Shown here: one piece after another, positions 27,940-37,180 of the stretch
Layout of the letters: the number at the start of each line of letters is the position of its first letter
Position numbering within the stretch: position 1 is the stretch's first letter
Assembly: GCF_021390595.1 (NCBI RefSeq)
Contig: NZ_JAJEJR010000001.1
Span: forward strand, 248,001 to 312,000
Source of the DNA: Paraburkholderia sp. HP33-1
Lineage (GTDB): Bacteria > Pseudomonadota > Gammaproteobacteria > Burkholderiales > Burkholderiaceae
Direction: 5' to 3'
Length of the DNA: 64,000 nucleotides
Made by a program: the position numbers and the translations under genes
Notes under the pieces: model-generated
Database searches by the model: none
The model's input: only the letters and a program-made list of their open reading frames with translations
What the model was told of the DNA's origin: nothing

Positions 27940-29289
27940 ATGAACGACGGCCTGCAAGTGCTGTATATCGAAGACGACGAACTGGTGCGGCGCGCAAGCG
28001 TGCAGAGCCTGCAACTGGCGGGCTTCGACGTGATCGGCCATGCGTCGGTTGAGGCTGCGGCGAAGCTGATCAGCGCGGACTTTTCCGGGGTGATCGTCAG
28101 CGATATCCGGCTGCCCGGCGCTAGCGGCCTCGATCTGCTCGCGCAGTGCCACGAGCGCGCGCCCGACGTGCCGGTGATTCTGGTCACCGGTCACGGCGAT
28201 ATATCGATGGCCGTGCAGGCGATGCGCGACGGCGCCTACGACTTCATCGAAAAGCCGTTCGCGTCCGAGCGGTTGATCGAAACCGTGCGGCGCGCGCTGG
28301 AGCGCCGCAAGCTCGTGCTCGAAAACCTCGCGCTGCGCCGTGAGCTGGCTGGGCAGAACGCGGTGGCGCCGCGCATCATCGGCCGTAGTCCGGCGATCGA
28401 GCAGGTGCGGCGCCTGATCGCAAACGTCGCGCCGACCGATGCATCCGTGCTGATCAACGGGGACACCGGCGCCGGCAAGGAGCTGATCGCGCGCAGCCTG
28501 CACGAGCTGTCGCCGCGGCGTGACAAGCCGTTCATCGCGGTGAACTGCGGCGCGCTGCCCGAGCCGATGTTCGAATCGGAGATGTTCGGCTACGAGCCGG
28601 GCGCGTTCACGGGCGCCGCCAAACGGCGGATCGGGAAGCTCGAACATGCGTCGGGCGGCACGCTGTTTCTCGACGAAATCGAGAGCATGCCGCTCGCGTT
28701 GCAGGTCAAGCTGCTGCGCGTGCTGCAGGACGGCGTGCTCGAGCGGCTCGGCTCGAATCAGCCGATTCGCGTCAATTGCCGCGTGGTCGCGGCGGCGAAG
28801 GGCGATATGGCCGAGCATGTCGCGGATGGCTCGTTCCGGCGCGATCTGCTCTATCGGCTCAACGTGGTGACGATCGCGCTGCCGCCTTTGAGCGAGCGTC
28901 GCGAGGACATCGTGCCGCTGTTCGAGCATTTCCTGCTTGATGCGGCCGTCCGTTATCAGCGGCCGGCGCCGATGCTTACCGATCGGCAGCGCACGAGCCT
29001 GATGCAACGCGACTGGCCGGGCAATGTGCGCGAGCTGCGCAATGCCGCAGACCGCTTCGTGCTCGGCATCGCCGACGAACCGGTGCTGTCCTTTGCCGAC
29101 GACGGCGGGACCACACACCCGCTGAAAGAGCGTGTCGAGCAGTTCGAGCGCGCGATGATCGCCGAGGCATTGGAGCAGGCGGGCGGCGTAGTGGCCGTAG
29201 CGGCGGACCGGCTGCAGCTCGGCAAGGCGACGCTCTACGAGAAGATCAAGCGATATGGCCTTGCGGCTAAAGGGGAAGGGGAGCGGTGA
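27940..29289 (+). CDS. dctD: C4-dicarboxylate sigma-54 response regulator
   Basis: 449 residues. Receiver domain with phospho-acceptor Asp55 (SDIRLPG), AAA+ domain with Walker A GDTGAGKE (174-181), the sigma-54 contact loop GAFTGA (221-226) and Walker [11 protein letters not shown], then a C-terminal Fis-type helix-turn-helix ([19 protein letters not shown]). Phosphorylated by DctB, it would bind upstream of dctA and activate RpoN-dependent transcription. It lies 31 bp after dctB and is convergent with the thioredoxin-like gene. Confidence 0.94.
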   Translation: MNDGLQVLYIEDDELVRRASVQSLQLAGFDVIGHASVEAAAKLISADFSGVIVSDIRLPGASGLDLLAQCHERAPDVPVILVTGHGDISMAVQAMRDGAYDFIEKPFASERLIETVRRALERRKLVLENLALRRELAGQNAVAPRIIGRSPAIEQVRRLIANVAPTDASVLINGDTGAGKELIARSLHELSPRRDKPFIAVNCGALPEPMFESEMFGYEPGAFTGAAKRRIGKLEHASGGTLFLDEIESMPLALQVKLLRVLQDGVLERLGSNQPIRVNCRVVAAAKGDMAEHVADGSFRRDLLYRLNVVTIALPPLSERREDIVPLFEHFLLDAAVRYQRPAPMLTDRQRTSLMQRDWPGNVRELRNAADRFVLGIADEPVLSFADDGGTTHPLKERVEQFERAMIAEALEQAGGVVAVAADRLQLGKATLYEKIKRYGLAAKGEGER

Positions 29290-29351
29290 GGAGTGGCGGC
29301 GCCGGCGGCGGAAAAATTGCGCCGGCGCGGGTGGGATCTGCCTGAGCCGGC

Positions 29352-29888
29352 TTAAGTCGAGGTGCCCTTCAGCGCCTTCGCGAGCAACTGGTCGAGTTCC
29401 GCGAATTGCGGCTCGCCGACATAACGCTTCAGGATCTTGCCGTCTTTATCGACGACGAAGGTGGTCGGCGTGAGCTGCACGTTGCCGAATTGCTTGGCGG
29501 CCGAGCCGTCGTCCATCGCGACCTTGAACGGCAACTGACGCGTTTGCGTGTAGTTGGTCACGTACATCGGCGCGTCGTAGTTCATCGCCACCGCGACGAA
29601 TTCGAGGCCCTGGCCCTTGAAGCGGTTATAGGTCTCGACCATTTGCGGCATTTCCTTCATGCAGGTGTCGCAGCTCGTCGCCCAGAAGTTGACGAGATAA
29701 ACCTTGCCTTTGAGGTCCGCAGTGGTGATCTTCTGCCCCGACAGCAGCGTGAAGGTCGCATCTGGCACACGCTGTTGGCCGGCAAACGCGAAGTAACCGG
29801 CGACGGCGAGCGCAACGGCCACGGCCAGCGCGATCAGATAGCGAAGCGGGCTCGTGCGCCGGGCGGCGGTCGGTGAATTGGAACTCAT
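29352..29888 (-). CDS. TlpA/ResA-like thiol-disulfide oxidoreductase
   Basis: 178 residues. A single N-terminal membrane helix (~16-36) anchors a periplasmic thioredoxin fold with the active site FWATSCDTC (Cys73 and Cys76) and a cis-Pro region at LTPTTFVVD. Such proteins reduce apo-cytochrome c or other periplasmic thiols. The extra Ser in the CDTC loop vicinity suggests a reductant with its own target. The ATG at 29888 is chosen; the open frame runs further upstream to 30074. Divergent from the lipoprotein gene at 30092. Confidence 0.88.
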   Translation of the reverse strand: MSSNSPTAARRTSPLRYLIALAVAVALAVAGYFAFAGQQRVPDATFTLLSGQKITTADLKGKVYLVNFWATSCDTCMKEMPQMVETYNRFKGQGLEFVAVAMNYDAPMYVTNYTQTRQLPFKVAMDDGSAAKQFGNVQLTPTTFVVDKDGKILKRYVGEPQFAELDQLLAKALKGTST

Positions 29889-30091
29889 GAACGGAACCTC
29901 GTGAGTCGCGCGCGGCGCGGAACAATGGGTCGGTGTGGTGGCGCTCTGGCCGATGCTGAACAGCGTTTCTATTGTAGCTCCAACGGGGCGGCTGCGCCGA
30001 AGCGGCGGGACCGCATGGCCCCGCGCGCCGGGCTGGCGGCCAATCAGCGGATAATGGCGCTTTACGCTCCGCAAGCCCGTTCTTCCGTCCC

Positions 30092-30706
30092 ATGCTCCGA
30101 ACCGCTCTTTGCGTCAGCCGTGTTGCTGCCCGTGTCCTGTCCCGTTTTCCGTTGAGCCGCCGTTTGCCCGCCAGCCGCGTCGACGCGGTAGCGGCCGCGC
30201 TGATGCTCGGCGTAGCGCTCAGCGCATGCTCGCCGACCTTCGACTGGCGCACCGTGATGAACAACGACAACGGCTACACGGTCGACTTTCCAGCCAAGCC
30301 GGGCAACGATCAGCGCGCGGTGCAGATCGACGGCACCGCGATGCAGATGGCCATGCAGACCGCCGAAGCCGGTAACGCGGTATTCGCAGTTGGCACCGTG
30401 ATGCTGTCTGACGACAGCGAAGCGACGCAGCGCGCCGCGCTCGATTTCCTGCGCACGGGACTGGCGCGCAACGTCGGCGCGGTGCCCGATGCACACGCGG
30501 TGCAGATCCCGCTGGCGGCGGGCGGCAAGACGCCCGGTCTGGAAATGACGGTGAGCGGCGCGGCGGGCGCCCAACACGAGACGCGCACGGTGTATGCGCG
30601 GCTCGTCGCGCGGGGCCGGCACGTGTACCAGGCTGCGATCATCGCGGATCAACCGTTGCCTCAAGATCAGGTCGACCAGTTTTTTTCGTCGTTCCAGCTG
30701 TACTGA
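30092..30706 (+). CDS. Predicted lipoprotein, unknown function
   Basis: 204 residues. The signal sequence ends in the lipobox VALSAC (Cys46), preceded by an unusually long basic N terminus, so translation may start later. The mature part has a NGYTVDFPAKPGNDQRAV start and regular beta-strand-like segments, ending QVDQFFSSFQLY. Similar short lipoproteins are common next to core genes in Burkholderia, but I do not recognise a named family. The promoter region is shared with the divergent TlpA-like gene. Confidence 0.65.
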   Translation: MLRTALCVSRVAARVLSRFPLSRRLPASRVDAVAAALMLGVALSACSPTFDWRTVMNNDNGYTVDFPAKPGNDQRAVQIDGTAMQMAMQTAEAGNAVFAVGTVMLSDDSEATQRAALDFLRTGLARNVGAVPDAHAVQIPLAAGGKTPGLEMTVSGAAGAQHETRTVYARLVARGRHVYQAAIIADQPLPQDQVDQFFSSFQLY

Positions 30707-31039
30707 CAACGGTATTTTGGGCTGATCGGGCGCGCCTCAGAGTGTTGCGCGTAGTGAAAGTTCCTTCGCAGGTTTGCGCGCTAATTGCCGGTTTACGTTG
30801 AGGTTTTTGACTTATACGCGCCATCCTGTGGATAACTCTGTTGAGAAGTCGGCCCCAATGCCCGGAAAAGCCCATCGGACGGGCCTTCCGTCAAATGGCG
30901 CGAGCGTGGCGTATTTTAAAAAATCCAATGAAATCAATGTGTTGGCGAGATGTTCGTTAGCGAGTCTTTCAGTTGTATCAAAATCTGTCGGAAGCGCGAA
31001 CATGTGAATAAGTCAAGTCTTGACAGTAGATTTTTCTCC
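30707..31039. other. 333-bp gap between lipoprotein and comM fragment
   Basis: No ORF with coding character. It holds one perfect DnaA-box-like 9-mer (TGTGGATAA, 30827-30835) and an AT-rich stretch around 30911-30950, unusual in this GC-rich background. Probably plain intergenic DNA downstream of comM and of the lipoprotein gene. Confidence 0.5.
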
Positions 31040-31640
31040 TCATAACGAGCCAAAAGCGCGGCGGTATTGAATCGCCTCGGCGACTTGCCCGGCGCTCGGC
31101 ATCGCCGCGCCGGCCAGGTCGGCCACGGTGCGCGCGACCTTCAATACCCGGTAGTACGCCCGCGCCGACCAGCCGAAGCGCTCGCCGGCTTCGCGCAGCA
31201 GCGCCTCGCCTGCCGCGTCCGGCCGGCACACATCGTCGACTTCGCGTCCGTCCAGCTCGCGGTTGGTCTTGCCTTGCCGCACCAGCTGCCGCTCGCGCGC
31301 TACGCTCACGCGCTGTGCGATCGCCGCGCTCGTTTCGCCAGCGCCAGCGGCGCGGGCCGCGAGTTCGGTGGCCGTCAGCGCCGGAATGTCGAGCTGGATG
31401 TCGATGCGGTCGAGCAGCGGTCCCGATAATTTGCGCAGATAGCGCGCGGCAACTTCCGGCGTGCAGCGGCAGCGCCCGCCCGGATCGCCGCGCCAACCGC
31501 ACGGGCACGGGTTCATTGCGGCGATCAGTTGGCAGGCGGCGGGGAAATCCGCTTGCCACGCGGCGCGCGAGATCGTAATGCGGCCAGCTTCCAGCGGCTC
31601 GCGCAGCGTTTCGAGCACCACGCGATCGAACTCAGGAAGT
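31040..31640 (-). pseudogene. comM: ComM/YifB Mg-chelatase-like ATPase, 3' fragment
   Basis: About 200 codons of the C-terminal half of ComM, the branch-migration helicase used in natural transformation. Reading leftward it begins in the middle of the Walker B neighbourhood (LPEFDRVVLETLREPLE), where intact proteins have FLDELPEF, and continues through NPCPCGW, CRCTP, the arginine-finger region LSGPLLDRIDI and the Mg_chelatase_C domain to a normal end (QYRRAFGSL). No start codon or N-terminal half adjoins; foreign DNA begins at about 31,640. comM is a known integration hotspot, for example for the AbaR islands of Acinetobacter, so this is the left edge of a genomic island. Confidence 0.9.
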
Positions 31641-31992
31641 TAGCTTTTTACGCCTTTGTCGTTGTCAATCCGAGCGTAGCGAGGGTCGATTTGCTTTCAA
31701 GGTTTACACATCATTTCATGATGTGAAACCGCGGGTTGCTTCGTTGCAAAGCATTCGTTTTGCTTTCATTGCAGTCGCATGGCCGCGAGGGTGCCCTATC
31801 TTTGTCGAGCCCCACATCCTTGATATCTCATGCGGTGTTACGTTTAAAATCGTCCGAAGAAACAGCCGAAGAAATGTCCTGGTGCACCTGCGGTGCCGAC
31901 TGACACGCAAACCGAAGACTTGCACGGCATTGGACAAAGAGCGAGCAGGTGCACCTCCACGGCTAAAACGAAGATTGGAAAAGGGGTGGCAA
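31641..31992. other. Left end of the genomic island, non-coding
   Basis: 352 bp between the comM break and the helicase gene, AT-richer than the core. It contains an interrupted palindrome at 31701-31728 (GTTT-A-CACATCAT, loop TTC, ATGATGTG-AAAC) and two copies of GGTGCACCT (31881 and 31948), one in a 10-bp perfect palindrome. These could be operator, terminator or recombination sequences. No transposase binding-site array or attachment repeat was recognised. Confidence 0.5.
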
Positions 31993-34900
31993 GTGGCGTT
32001 CAGAAAGGAAGTTACTTTCCCGGCGATTTATGCCGTTCACGGACTGGTTGACGGCAACAGAGTGGTTCAACTGGCGAGAAACGCAAGGACGTGCGAAGTT
32101 TCGGTGAGTGAGCCACTCGGTCGCGCTCGCAGTTATCTAGTCCTTGAAGGTTTCGACGCCGAGAAAATCGCTGTCGCGACAAGGTCGATTCCCACGCCTG
32201 AAAGCATGGACCGCCTTCTGGTTCTCTCAGATTCGTCTGAGATGCCATCTGAGGGCTCAAACTGGGACTTTTCGACTCGGCCTACGCGCTGGGCGTTTCC
32301 AAAAGCATTGAGCGTCGGCGCCGAGCCAACGGATGAAAGCGCGCGGCGGACAGCGTCGGTTGTCGCGAGTTGGGGTGACGCTTTCCTATATCGTGAAGAG
32401 CGCATAGAGGACGACGGTACGGTTCGCCCCGGATTGCGTGCGCCACAGATTGGCGCGCTACATGCGGCGTTAGGTCATTGGCGAGCTTCCTCGAAGCCGG
32501 CAACGATTGTGATGCCGACCGGCACCGGGAAAACCGAAACAATGCTTGCATTGCTGGTCGCGCATCGTATTCCACGGCTGTTGGTCCTTGTTCCCAGCGA
32601 CGCACTCCGAGAACAGATTGGTTATAAGTTTGTTACTTTGGGATGGCTGAAGAAGTTCGGGGTCGTTGGCTCTGGCGCTCAGTTTCCCGTGGTTGGTTTC
32701 CTGAAGGCAATGCCCAAGGATGCAGAAGCCCTTCAGAGCATTCTCGAGCGCTGCAACGTCGTAGTAGCGACCATGAGCATTGCGGCAAACAGTCGAGCGA
32801 CCCATAGGGCAGCGCTCGCCAGATGGGCGACGCACCTATTCATAGACGAAGCGCACCATGTGTCTGCCGCAACCTGGACAGCGTTCCGCGACGAATTCGG
32901 CGAAAAGCCCGTGCTCCAGTTCACAGCTACACCATTCCGTACCGATGGAAAATTAGTCGACGGGAAGGTGATTTTCAACTACCCGCTTCGACGCGCTCAG
33001 GCCGAGGGGTATTTCAGGTCTGTGAACTTTCGGCCCGTCGTTGAGTACAACAGTGAGCGCGCGGACGACCGCATCATGGAAGAGGCAATTTCTGTGCTTC
33101 GGGCAGATTTGGCTGCAAATCGTGACCATGTCCTCATGGCCCGGGTCCATTCAATTTCGCGAGCCGAGGCAATACATCAAATTTATAGCGAGTACGCGCC
33201 TGACCTGCGCCCGCTGATAGTGCACAGCCGTCAAACCGCGGTCAGCAGGCAGGTCAATCTGCAGGCCCTCCGCACACGGGTCTCTAGGGTGATTGTCTGC
33301 GTCGATATGCTGGGCGAAGGTTTCGATATGCCGCAGCTCAAGGTTGCTGCGCTCCACGATATGCACAAGAGCCTAGCAATCACGCTGCAATTTACTGGAA
33401 GGTTCACACGGACGTCGGGCGACGACATCGGCGACGCGACGGTTGTTGCCAACATCGCTGATGTAGAGGTTGGCGAACGCTTGCGAGCACTTTATGCAGA
33501 AGACGCGGAATGGAACGAACTGCTCAGGGTACTGAGCGAGGGGGCCACGGAAGACGAAATTCGGCGTTCCGAGTTTCTCGAAGGATTCCGAGAGTCCGCG
33601 CCACAAATTGCGTTGCAGAACATTTCGCCGAAGATGAGCGCCGTGGTCTATCGGACCGGTACGTCGTGGGACCCCGAACGTATTCAACGCGCAATAAAGG
33701 CAGCGCGGATGTATGCGGGGCCCTTCCATAATCCGGCAGAGCATGTCAGCGTATTTGTTACCAAGGACCAAGAACAGGTTCCGTGGGGCGATGTACGCGA
33801 CTTGAAGAACACGACGTGGAACGTGTTCGTATTGCACTGGAGCGAAGCGCAAAGTCTTCTGTTCATCAACAGCTCTGACAACTCTTCGGTGCACGAGGAG
33901 CTCGCTCGAGCTGTCTGTGGTCCCGATACGACTCTAATCAAAGGCGAGCAAATCTTTAAGTCATTGCACGGCGTAACGAGGTTTCTCATTATGAACCTCG
34001 GGCTACGCCATCTGATAAGCAAGACGGTCCAATTTTCGATGTATAGCGGCGCCGACGTGGGGAATGCACTCACGTTGGCCTTGCGCCAGAACCGGTCGAA
34101 ATCTAACTTGTTCGGTCGTGGGTACGAAGGCGGTGAGCGGGTCACGGTAGGCTGTTCTCAAAAGGGACGCCTCTGGTCACATCGTATCGCCTACGACCTT
34201 GCAAAATGGGTGAAGTGGTGTCATGAGGTCGGCGAAAAGCTAAACAATCCCGATATTTCCACGGAAGACATTTTCAGGAATGTCGTCATTCCGGAAGTCG
34301 TCTCGGCGCGGCCGGCGGTTGTGCTGATAGCCGTCGACTGGAGTGAGGAAATGTTGCACCGGCGCGAGGACGCCGTCGAAGTCGATATCGACGGAACGCT
34401 GAGTGCTCTTTATGACGTTGACCTTCAGCCGATTTCGACCGCTGCGGACGGTCCGTTAAGCTTGCGGCTCAGAACGCCAAACGGCGACTCCGTGTATGAG
34501 GTGCGTTTCTCGGCTGACGATGTGTCTTATGTACTCGTTGGGGGTACTGCGGCGCATGTCGTATCGGGGCGCAAGCGCGTACCGTTGGATGAGTGGTTCC
34601 GTGCCGAGCCGCCTAGTTTGTACTTCGCTGATGGTTCAACGCTCGTTCACAACGAGCTTTTCAGGCTTCCCGCGACTGAGCGTCGGGTCGCATTCGAACG
34701 CGAACGTCTTGTCGCCTGGGATTGGGACGGCGTGAACATCCGGAAAGAATCGCAGGGTGCAGACAAAGACGCGGACTCGATTCAACGAAGAGTTATCGAA
34801 AGTCTCCTTGCGCACCAAGGCGAGGACCGACTGGACATCATCTTTGATGATGATGGCTCCGGCGAGATGGCTGACGTAGTTGCAATGAAGGTTCTCCCTG

Positions 34901-35286
34901 GCCAGGTCGCGGTTTCCTTCTATCATTGTAAGTACTCGGGAGGTGACAGGGCTGGGGCGCGCGTTGATGACCTTTATGTGGTTTGTGGCCAGGCGCAGCG
35001 TAGTGTCTTTTGGAAGGGCGAACCCGAGCGATTGTTCAAGCACCTGCAGCACCGCGAGGTCGGTCGGCAACGCAGCGGACGCACGCGATTCGAACGAGGT
35101 GACTTGAAGGCGCTCTCCACCGTTGCGCGGTCGCTTCGCTCTAGTCGGCTATCACTCAAAATTTACGTCGTGCAGCCGGGTGTTTTGAACGAGGACGTTA
35201 GTGCTGCGCAGCTCGAGCTGCTCGGGGTAACCGAGCTTTATTTGCGCGAGACATACGACTGCGCATTCGAATTTGTCGGAAGCTGA
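31993..35286 (+). CDS. Superfamily 2 helicase with probable C-terminal PD-(D/E)xK nuclease
   Basis: 1097 residues. Helicase motifs are complete: Walker A PTGTGKT (~174-181), DEAH with DEAHH (285-289), TATPF (311-315) and motif VI QFTGRFTR (466-473). A long middle region (500-900) matches nothing I know. Near the C terminus, DIIFDDDGSGEMADVV (948-963) is followed by VSFYHCKYS with Lys980, the spacing of a restriction-type PD-(D/E)xK site (compare QCK in Mrr). It is therefore probably a DNA-targeting defence effector. A GTG at 31993 with AAGGGG seven bases upstream is the likely start; the frame is open to 31723 but that ATG lies in a palindrome. Confidence 0.8.
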   Translation: MAFRKEVTFPAIYAVHGLVDGNRVVQLARNARTCEVSVSEPLGRARSYLVLEGFDAEKIAVATRSIPTPESMDRLLVLSDSSEMPSEGSNWDFSTRPTRWAFPKALSVGAEPTDESARRTASVVASWGDAFLYREERIEDDGTVRPGLRAPQIGALHAALGHWRASSKPATIVMPTGTGKTETMLALLVAHRIPRLLVLVPSDALREQIGYKFVTLGWLKKFGVVGSGAQFPVVGFLKAMPKDAEALQSILERCNVVVATMSIAANSRATHRAALARWATHLFIDEAHHVSAATWTAFRDEFGEKPVLQFTATPFRTDGKLVDGKVIFNYPLRRAQAEGYFRSVNFRPVVEYNSERADDRIMEEAISVLRADLAANRDHVLMARVHSISRAEAIHQIYSEYAPDLRPLIVHSRQTAVSRQVNLQALRTRVSRVIVCVDMLGEGFDMPQLKVAALHDMHKSLAITLQFTGRFTRTSGDDIGDATVVANIADVEVGERLRALYAEDAEWNELLRVLSEGATEDEIRRSEFLEGFRESAPQIALQNISPKMSAVVYRTGTSWDPERIQRAIKAARMYAGPFHNPAEHVSVFVTKDQEQVPWGDVRDLKNTTWNVFVLHWSEAQSLLFINSSDNSSVHEELARAVCGPDTTLIKGEQIFKSLHGVTRFLIMNLGLRHLISKTVQFSMYSGADVGNALTLALRQNRSKSNLFGRGYEGGERVTVGCSQKGRLWSHRIAYDLAKWVKWCHEVGEKLNNPDISTEDIFRNVVIPEVVSARPAVVLIAVDWSEEMLHRREDAVEVDIDGTLSALYDVDLQPISTAADGPLSLRLRTPNGDSVYEVRFSADDVSYVLVGGTAAHVVSGRKRVPLDEWFRAEPPSLYFADGSTLVHNELFRLPATERRVAFERERLVAWDWDGVNIRKESQGADKDADSIQRRVIESLLAHQGEDRLDIIFDDDGSGEMADVVAMKVLPGQVAVSFYHCKYSGGDRAGARVDDLYVVCGQAQRSVFWKGEPERLFKHLQHREVGRQRSGRTRFERGDLKALSTVARSLRSSRLSLKIYVVQPGVLNEDVSAAQLELLGVTELYLRETYDCAFEFVGS

Positions 35287-35344
35287 GGCGTGGCCCGGCA
35301 AGGAACGCCTTGAGCTGGTAAGGCCGCTGGCTATACCGAATCGC

Positions 35345-36193
35345 TCAGCGGTACTCCGCGTGCCTTGCCAGCAAAAACTCCGCAATTGCACCCATGCTTT
35401 CAATAGCGAGGCGAGCCTCGCTGTCTGATACTGACGACAGCCACGGGCGGCCATGTCCTGTTCCTTCCTTGTTACGCAGTCTATTGAGCGCAATCGCCAG
35501 TTCAAACAAGGACCGTTCAACCTGGCGTTGTGCAGGCTCGCCCGCAGGTGGTGGCTGGCCTGGCACCGGCAAGGCCAGCCCAAGGCGCTCGAATACCGCG
35601 GCCAGCAAACTCGGGAAGTTGCTGCTCGCCGAATAGCCCTTTACTCGCTCGGTCAGGATATGACCCAAGACCGCTTCCAAGAGGTCTTTTCCAGTCCCTG
35701 TCACCAAGGCTGCGTCGCCGGCACCGGTCTTGGCGCGCCGGACATATGCATTTAATGCTTCGGTCAACTCCGCGCCCGACATGCCATCAAGCAGAATCGC
35801 TCTCAGAACGCCGTCCGGAGCCAGCTCATACCCCTCTGACCGAAACGCGTCAGTCAGATTTTTGATGGCATCGGCTCCAGCGTAGTTTTCGGAGTCAGGT
35901 CGAAACCCGCCTTTGCCTCGAACCTGAGAAACGATGGCGGCCACGAGTCGCTCGCCAGCGTCCCTGTCGAATTCCAAGGCCCAGTAAAGGACCGTCCGAA
36001 CGCGCTTGGCTTTTCCAGTAGAGCCCTGCTTTGCTGGGTCTGGTTCTTCAAGTCCGTGGGCTCGGAACAGGAATGCAAGGTCCGAATGGCTTGGCGCCCT
36101 TGGCCGTTCGGCCTGCGCGTCGCCAACGAGCGATGCAAGCGCAGTCGCAATTGCCTCGGTCAACGGCGCGCTGACTTTCTTGTTTTCAGACAC
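35345..36193 (-). CDS. Abortive infection family protein (Abi-C/HEPN-like)
   Basis: 282 residues. The C-terminal part matches the abortive-infection Abi-C type: helices ending with LNRLRNKEGTGHGRPW and an IAEFLLARH tail. R240 and H247 form an R-x6-H pair like the catalytic motif of HEPN ribonucleases. The N-terminal ~170 residues are helical and uncharacterised. It is convergent with the helicase-nuclease gene, their stops about 60 bp apart. The GTG start has AAGGGAG seven bases upstream; the frame is open to 36259. Confidence 0.7.
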   Translation of the reverse strand: MSENKKVSAPLTEAIATALASLVGDAQAERPRAPSHSDLAFLFRAHGLEEPDPAKQGSTGKAKRVRTVLYWALEFDRDAGERLVAAIVSQVRGKGGFRPDSENYAGADAIKNLTDAFRSEGYELAPDGVLRAILLDGMSGAELTEALNAYVRRAKTGAGDAALVTGTGKDLLEAVLGHILTERVKGYSASSNFPSLLAAVFERLGLALPVPGQPPPAGEPAQRQVERSLFELAIALNRLRNKEGTGHGRPWLSSVSDSEARLAIESMGAIAEFLLARHAEYR

Positions 36194-36217
36194 CGAGATG
36201 CTCCCTTCAGGGAAACT

Positions 36218-36233
36218 GCAAGTTAGTGATTGA
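36218..36233. repeat. Imperfect direct repeat, copy 1
   Basis: GCAAGTTAGTGATTGA matches 37086-37101 (GCAAGTTATTGATTGA) at 15 of 16 positions, and similarity continues into a following GACCTG segment in both. Copy 1 lies in the shared promoter region of the Abi-like gene and the first small HTH gene. A weaker third version lies near 36652-36690, before the second HTH gene. Confidence 0.5.
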
Positions 36234-36289
36234 CTGCTGTTGACCTGGCGCCGCTGCAAAAACGTATAAGGCGGTGTACTACACGTGGC

Positions 36290-36493
36290 ATGAACTCTTC
36301 GAAACCGAACTCAGCTTACACCTACCTTGATGCTCTAGAGCTTCCGGAACTGCTTGGCATATCGGTCCAAGCTGTCTTCCTGCGGGTGACGCGTCAACCT
36401 TGGCTTTTGCCCCAGCGTGCAATCCTGTACGACCAGCAGTTATTTCGTTGGCGACAAGACGTAGCCGAAGCTTGGCTGCACGAACGCTCCTGA
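36290..36493 (+). CDS. Small AlpA/MerR-like HTH protein, copy 1
   Basis: 67 residues. YLDALELPELLGISVQAVFLRV looks like a winged-helix/excisionase-type HTH, followed by a basic wing (RQPWLLPQRAILYDQ) and RWRQDVAEAWLHERS. A paralogue lies 200 bp downstream (36698). Such small DNA-binding proteins act as excision factors or local repressors in integrated elements. The function here is unknown. Divergent from the Abi-like gene. Weak ribosome site. Confidence 0.6.
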   Translation: MNSSKPNSAYTYLDALELPELLGISVQAVFLRVTRQPWLLPQRAILYDQQLFRWRQDVAEAWLHERS

Positions 36494-36697
36494 CGTCAGG
36501 ACGAATGCCGTCAGCGCGTCCTGAAATGTAGCTGAGGCAAAGGCCGGCTCCAGTTTGCATTCGCCAATGACAGTCAGGTAACGCTGGAAAGTTGCCGGGC
36601 AGCGCGCGACAAAAAGTCCTCTGCAACGGAGGCCGGGGCCGTGACGGATTTGGTTGCAGTTAAATCGAGTGTCTAAACCTGTTGCGCTATAGGCTGT

Positions 36698-36901
36698 ATG
36701 AAATCAGCCTCCGCTTCTCCGCCTTACGACTATCTCGATGCCAACGAACTCGCTGACCTGCTCGGCCTTTCCTTGCGCACAATCATCTTGCGAGCAAAAC
36801 ATCGCCCGTGGCTGTTACCACCGCGCGCTCAACTTTATGACCAGGAACTCCTTCGTTGGCGACAAGACGTAGTCGAAGCATGGCTGCATGGATTCTCATG
36901 A
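36698..36901 (+). CDS. Small AlpA/MerR-like HTH protein, copy 2
   Basis: 67 residues, same length and layout as the copy at 36290: YLDANELADLLGLSLRTIIL HTH, RPWLLPPRAQLYDQ wing, RWRQDVVEAWLHGFS end. The two proteins share roughly half their residues, but the DNA over the last ~40 bases is nearly identical, including 21 unbroken bases (36444-36464 and 36852-36872). Possibly recent gene conversion or a DNA site inside the gene. Confidence 0.6.
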   Translation: MKSASASPPYDYLDANELADLLGLSLRTIILRAKHRPWLLPPRAQLYDQELLRWRQDVVEAWLHGFS

Positions 36902-37180
36902 CGACCCAACGGGCGTCGGTGTATATCCAAATGCTGAAACTCGCGCTCGGCGCCAACACGCAGACCGAGCGTGTTGCCCGCGTCAGAGCTACGTACCAAT
37001 GGTGTCGGTTCTCGAATGGGGTCGAGATGATGGCCACAACGGCGCGGTGGATTTCTGGTTGTCTGGCACCACGATGCTCCCTCGTGCAAGTTATTGATTG
37101 AGTTCCATCGACCTGCGGCGGTCTAGCGAGCACTTCCCGCGGCGCGCCAGACGCTCAGGCACAGTCAACCGCGCCTAGCG
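36902..37180. other. Gap with repeat copy 2
   Basis: 279 bp between the second HTH gene and the convergent 769-residue gene. It carries the second copy of the GCAAGTTAnTGATTGA repeat at 37086-37101. No gene is seen; it may be the promoter region of a lost third HTH copy. Confidence 0.4.

Noticed and set aside
30827..30835. Replication origin (DnaA box)
   Set aside because: Only one box, no cluster and no dnaA or parAB genes.
31640..31992. Tn7-like transposon end with TnsB sites
   Set aside because: I saw no repeated 22-bp binding sites or terminal TGT...ACA, and no transposition genes in the window; only comM disruption itself points that way.
31723..31992. ATG at 31723 as helicase start
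   Set aside because: It lies inside a palindrome and the first 90 codons have no helicase-like character; the GTG at 31993 has a good ribosome site.
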